From Desulfamplus sp. (GTDB taxonomy: Bacteria; Desulfobacterota; Desulfobacteria; Desulfobacterales; Desulfobacteraceae): a stretch of 7,561 nt of DNA. The notes under the pieces were generated by a model that saw only the letters and a list, made by a program, of their open reading frames with translations, did not search any database and was not told where the DNA came from. The DNA is taken from assembly GCA_015233755.1 (NCBI GenBank), contig JADFXA010000100.1, positions 1 through 7,561 on the forward strand. Direction: 5' to 3'. Positions 6,066-7,561 of this stretch are shown piece after piece. The position numbers and the translations under genes were made by a program. Position 1 is the stretch's first letter. Each line of letters starts with the position of its first letter.

Positions 6066-6785
6066 ATGAATAGAGACAGAAATGGAATAGTAGTTCTTAA
6101 TAAAAATCAGGATATTTTTAATCTATTCATAGAAAAGGCTTCTTTAGAAAAATCCTCTATAAAAAGAGAATATAGCCAACAAGGTGATATTGCAAACCAA
6201 GAACAAGAGAACATCAATGAACAATACAAAAGGGAACTAAGATTTGATAAAAATGGTATGCCATTTTTAGACAAAGGACAAAGTTTATACAAAATATTTA
6301 CAGATACTGATAAAATGGAGAAATATAAAAATAGAGAAAGAGACTATAATTTAGAGGAGAAAGATGACTCAGAAGATAATGATAAGAGTTTTTTTGAACT
6401 AATTGAAGCATCATTAAAAGGCAAAAATAGAGATGATATGATGCGTGAAAAATCAGATAAGCCGTTACCAGATCCTATTCCATTAAAAAAGAGATTGAAA
6501 CGGTATCCACCTCCCCAAGATGAGATAGACCTTCATGGATACACTTCAAAAGAGGCTGAATCTAAGACAGAGACATATTTGAGAAATTGCTGGAGAGATG
6601 GTCTTTTTACGGTTCAGGTTATTGTTGGTAGAGGTATTCACTCTCCCTATGGTGCTGTTCTTCCTGATTTGGTTGAAGATTTGTTAATCAGACTCAAGAG
6701 AGAGGGAATTGCTCTTTGGTTTGAGTGGGATAGAAGGACAAAAAGCCAAAGCGGATCAATTATTGTCTATCTAAAACAGTTTTAG
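6066..6785 (+). CDS. Smr-domain protein with repeated N-terminal motif
   Basis: The 239-residue protein ends in an Smr domain (about residues 150-239), the fold of MutS2 C-termini and of E. coli SmrB, an endonuclease that cuts mRNA at collided ribosomes. The Smr motifs are present: EIDLHGY with Asp155 and His157 (the DxH pair needed for cleavage in SmrB), then VIVGRGIHSPYG (about 186-197), and a terminal strand GSIIVYL. The N-terminal 125 residues are charged, rich in Lys, Asp, Glu and Asn, probably largely disordered or helical. They contain a near-repeat: DRNGIVVLNKNQDIFNLF (4-21) and DKNGMPFLDKGQSLYKIF (61-78). A third, looser element DKSFFELIEASLK (106-118) resembles the DxxLFxxAM segment near the N-terminus of E. 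coli SmrA/SmrB. The start is ATG, not the upstream TTGs, based on AAAGG spacing. Its role in ribosome rescue or translation control is inferred from the family; nuclease activity is not shown. It ends overlapping the next gene tail-to-tail. Confidence 0.86.
   Translation: MNRDRNGIVVLNKNQDIFNLFIEKASLEKSSIKREYSQQGDIANQEQENINEQYKRELRFDKNGMPFLDKGQSLYKIFTDTDKMEKYKNRERDYNLEEKDDSEDNDKSFFELIEASLKGKNRDDMMREKSDKPLPDPIPLKKRLKRYPPPQDEIDLHGYTSKEAESKTETYLRNCWRDGLFTVQVIVGRGIHSPYGAVLPDLVEDLLIRLKREGIALWFEWDRRTKSQSGSIIVYLKQF
6078..6299 (+). repeat. Coding repeat: two copies of an NGxxxLxKxQ...F motif in the Smr protein
   Basis: Copy 1 is encoded at 6078-6128 and copy 2 at 6249-6299, exactly 57 codons apart. 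Over 17 ungapped residues six are identical (N, G, L, K, Q, F) and six more are conservative (R/K, I/M, N/D, I/L, F/Y, L/I). The preceding Asp also matches, and an EK pair recurs seven residues after the final Phe in both. The DNA of the copies has diverged, so this is an old duplication or a selected motif rather than a recent tandem copy. Confidence 0.7.
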
Positions 6786-7561
6786 GTTTTATCTTATATT
6801 TTTTAACAAAACTTGTAGGGTGATAACTTAGTTTAGCGTGTCTTAAACCCTCATCTCCTAAATCTTGCTCACGGTTAATTGTTTCGTAATGTTCAGTAAT
6901 AATAGATGCAAATGCCTGATTTACAAATTGCCACAAACCTTTATATCCATTTACCGCTTTCTCAAAATGGATTACAAAACTTTTACCGCAGGCAAGCTCC
7001 TCGCCAAGAGAGTATGCAACTGGCGTATCTTCCACATAATAGATTGCACCGCACAGTTGTAGCTTCTCTCCTTTTTCAAGAGCCTCTTTTGCAGCACCGT
7101 AATCTCCCTCTTCACTACCATTTTCAACTCTATTTTCTCTCCATTTTTCAAGAATTTCTAAAGCATCTGGCAAATACTCTTCAAGAAGAGGGCGGGCTTC
7201 ATAGTTATGGTTATTTACAAATGCTTTTATAAGGTTTCGTTTCTTATGATAATTCCTTCCTGGAAGATCAGCTAAATGTTCTCTTTTATAGATATAATCA
7301 AAGTTATCACGATCTTCAAAAACATCATAACCAAGATTTAAGAAAAAATCTGCCTGACTTTCTGATGCACATTTTAGAGTCAAATGCTCATCAAACAATC
7401 TATCCAAAATCTGCTTTTGAGGAATCCCAAATGGCAGCATAAAAAATTTTTCTTTATTATACTTTAGCTTATCTCCGTTTTTTGAACGATCCTCTCCTGT
7501 AATAACCAAAATCTCTAAGTCATCTTGTGAAAAACTATCTTTGGATATCTCTAAATCATCC
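6760..7561 (-). CDS. DUF2156 (phosphatidylglycerol lysyltransferase C-terminal-like, GNAT-fold) protein, 5'-truncated by the window
   Basis: The frame is open to the window edge, so the N-terminus is missing; 266 complete codons are visible, and the family usually runs near 290-300. I do not accept the TTG at 7509 as start because coding sequence (DDLEISKDSF and onward) continues upstream of it. Family landmarks, counted from the edge, are FFMLPFG (39-45), DYIYKREHLADLPGRNYHKKRN (88-109, written here in part as the YxxxxLxxLPGRxxHKKRN pattern) and NREQDLGDEGLR (229-240) followed by KLSYHP. These are typical of DUF2156, a tandem-GNAT fold related to the aminoacyl-transferase domain of MprF but without its membrane segments. 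The substrate is unknown; stand-alone members are cytoplasmic and mostly uncharacterised. Its last 26 bp overlap the end of the Smr gene on the opposite strand. Confidence 0.85.
   Translation of the reverse strand, partial: DDLEISKDSFSQDDLEILVITGEDRSKNGDKLKYNKEKFFMLPFGIPQKQILDRLFDEHLTLKCASESQADFFLNLGYDVFEDRDNFDYIYKREHLADLPGRNYHKKRNLIKAFVNNHNYEARPLLEEYLPDALEILEKWRENRVENGSEEGDYGAAKEALEKGEKLQLCGAIYYVEDTPVAYSLGEELACGKSFVIHFEKAVNGYKGLWQFVNQAFASIITEHYETINREQDLGDEGLRHAKLSYHPTSFVKKYKIKPKTVLDRQ

Noticed and set aside
7507..7509. TTG as the start of the DUF2156 protein
   Set aside because: The frame stays open to the window edge and the visible protein lacks the family's N-terminal part, so the true start lies outside the window.
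1..7561. A novel defence or mobile multi-gene system
   Set aside because: All six genes belong to recognisable metabolic, signalling or translation-related families; none shows nuclease-toxin, phage, integrase or reverse-transcriptase hallmarks apart from the ordinary Smr domain.

Overview
This AT-rich window looks like ordinary chromosome rather than a mobile or defence island. It carries six protein genes and no RNA gene, insertion sequence, CRISPR array or tRNA that I can see. The gene content is a phasin-like protein next to a PHA synthase-like enzyme, a roughly 115-kDa-class NAD-glutamate dehydrogenase, a stand-alone receiver protein, an Smr-domain protein and a DUF2156 protein. This fits an anaerobic Desulfobacterota/deltaproteobacterium (Desulfobacteraceae-like). 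That placement is inferred from family style and base composition, not demonstrated.

Layout. Positions 45-2026 (+): a small phasin-like protein followed by a PhaC-like enzyme with an intact Cys-Asp-His triad, separated by 116 nt packed with overlapping inverted repeats. Positions 2027-2100: a short convergent gap holding a 9-bp hairpin. Positions 2101-5888 (-): a CheY-like receiver (2101-2475) lies downstream of a large NAD-glutamate dehydrogenase (2664-5888). The 188 nt between these two genes contain three tandem hairpins, one with a U-tract in the minus-strand direction. Positions 5889-6065: a divergent intergenic region with an imperfect inverted repeat close to the dehydrogenase start. 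Positions 6066-6785 (+): an Smr-domain protein with a repeated N-terminal motif. Positions 6760-7561 (-): a DUF2156/GNAT-fold protein whose N-terminus lies beyond the window, overlapping the Smr gene tail-to-tail by 26 bp.

How the genes work together. The first two genes form a plausible carbon-storage pair: a granule-surface protein and a polymerising enzyme. Glutamate dehydrogenase links amino-acid catabolism to 2-oxoglutarate and NADH. The receiver lacks an output domain and has no kinase beside it, so its partner is unknown. The Smr protein probably belongs to translation quality control and is not obviously tied to its neighbours. I found no convincing new multi-gene system. The most unusual item is the repeated short motif in the N-terminal half of the Smr protein, followed by the hairpin-dense intergenic regions.
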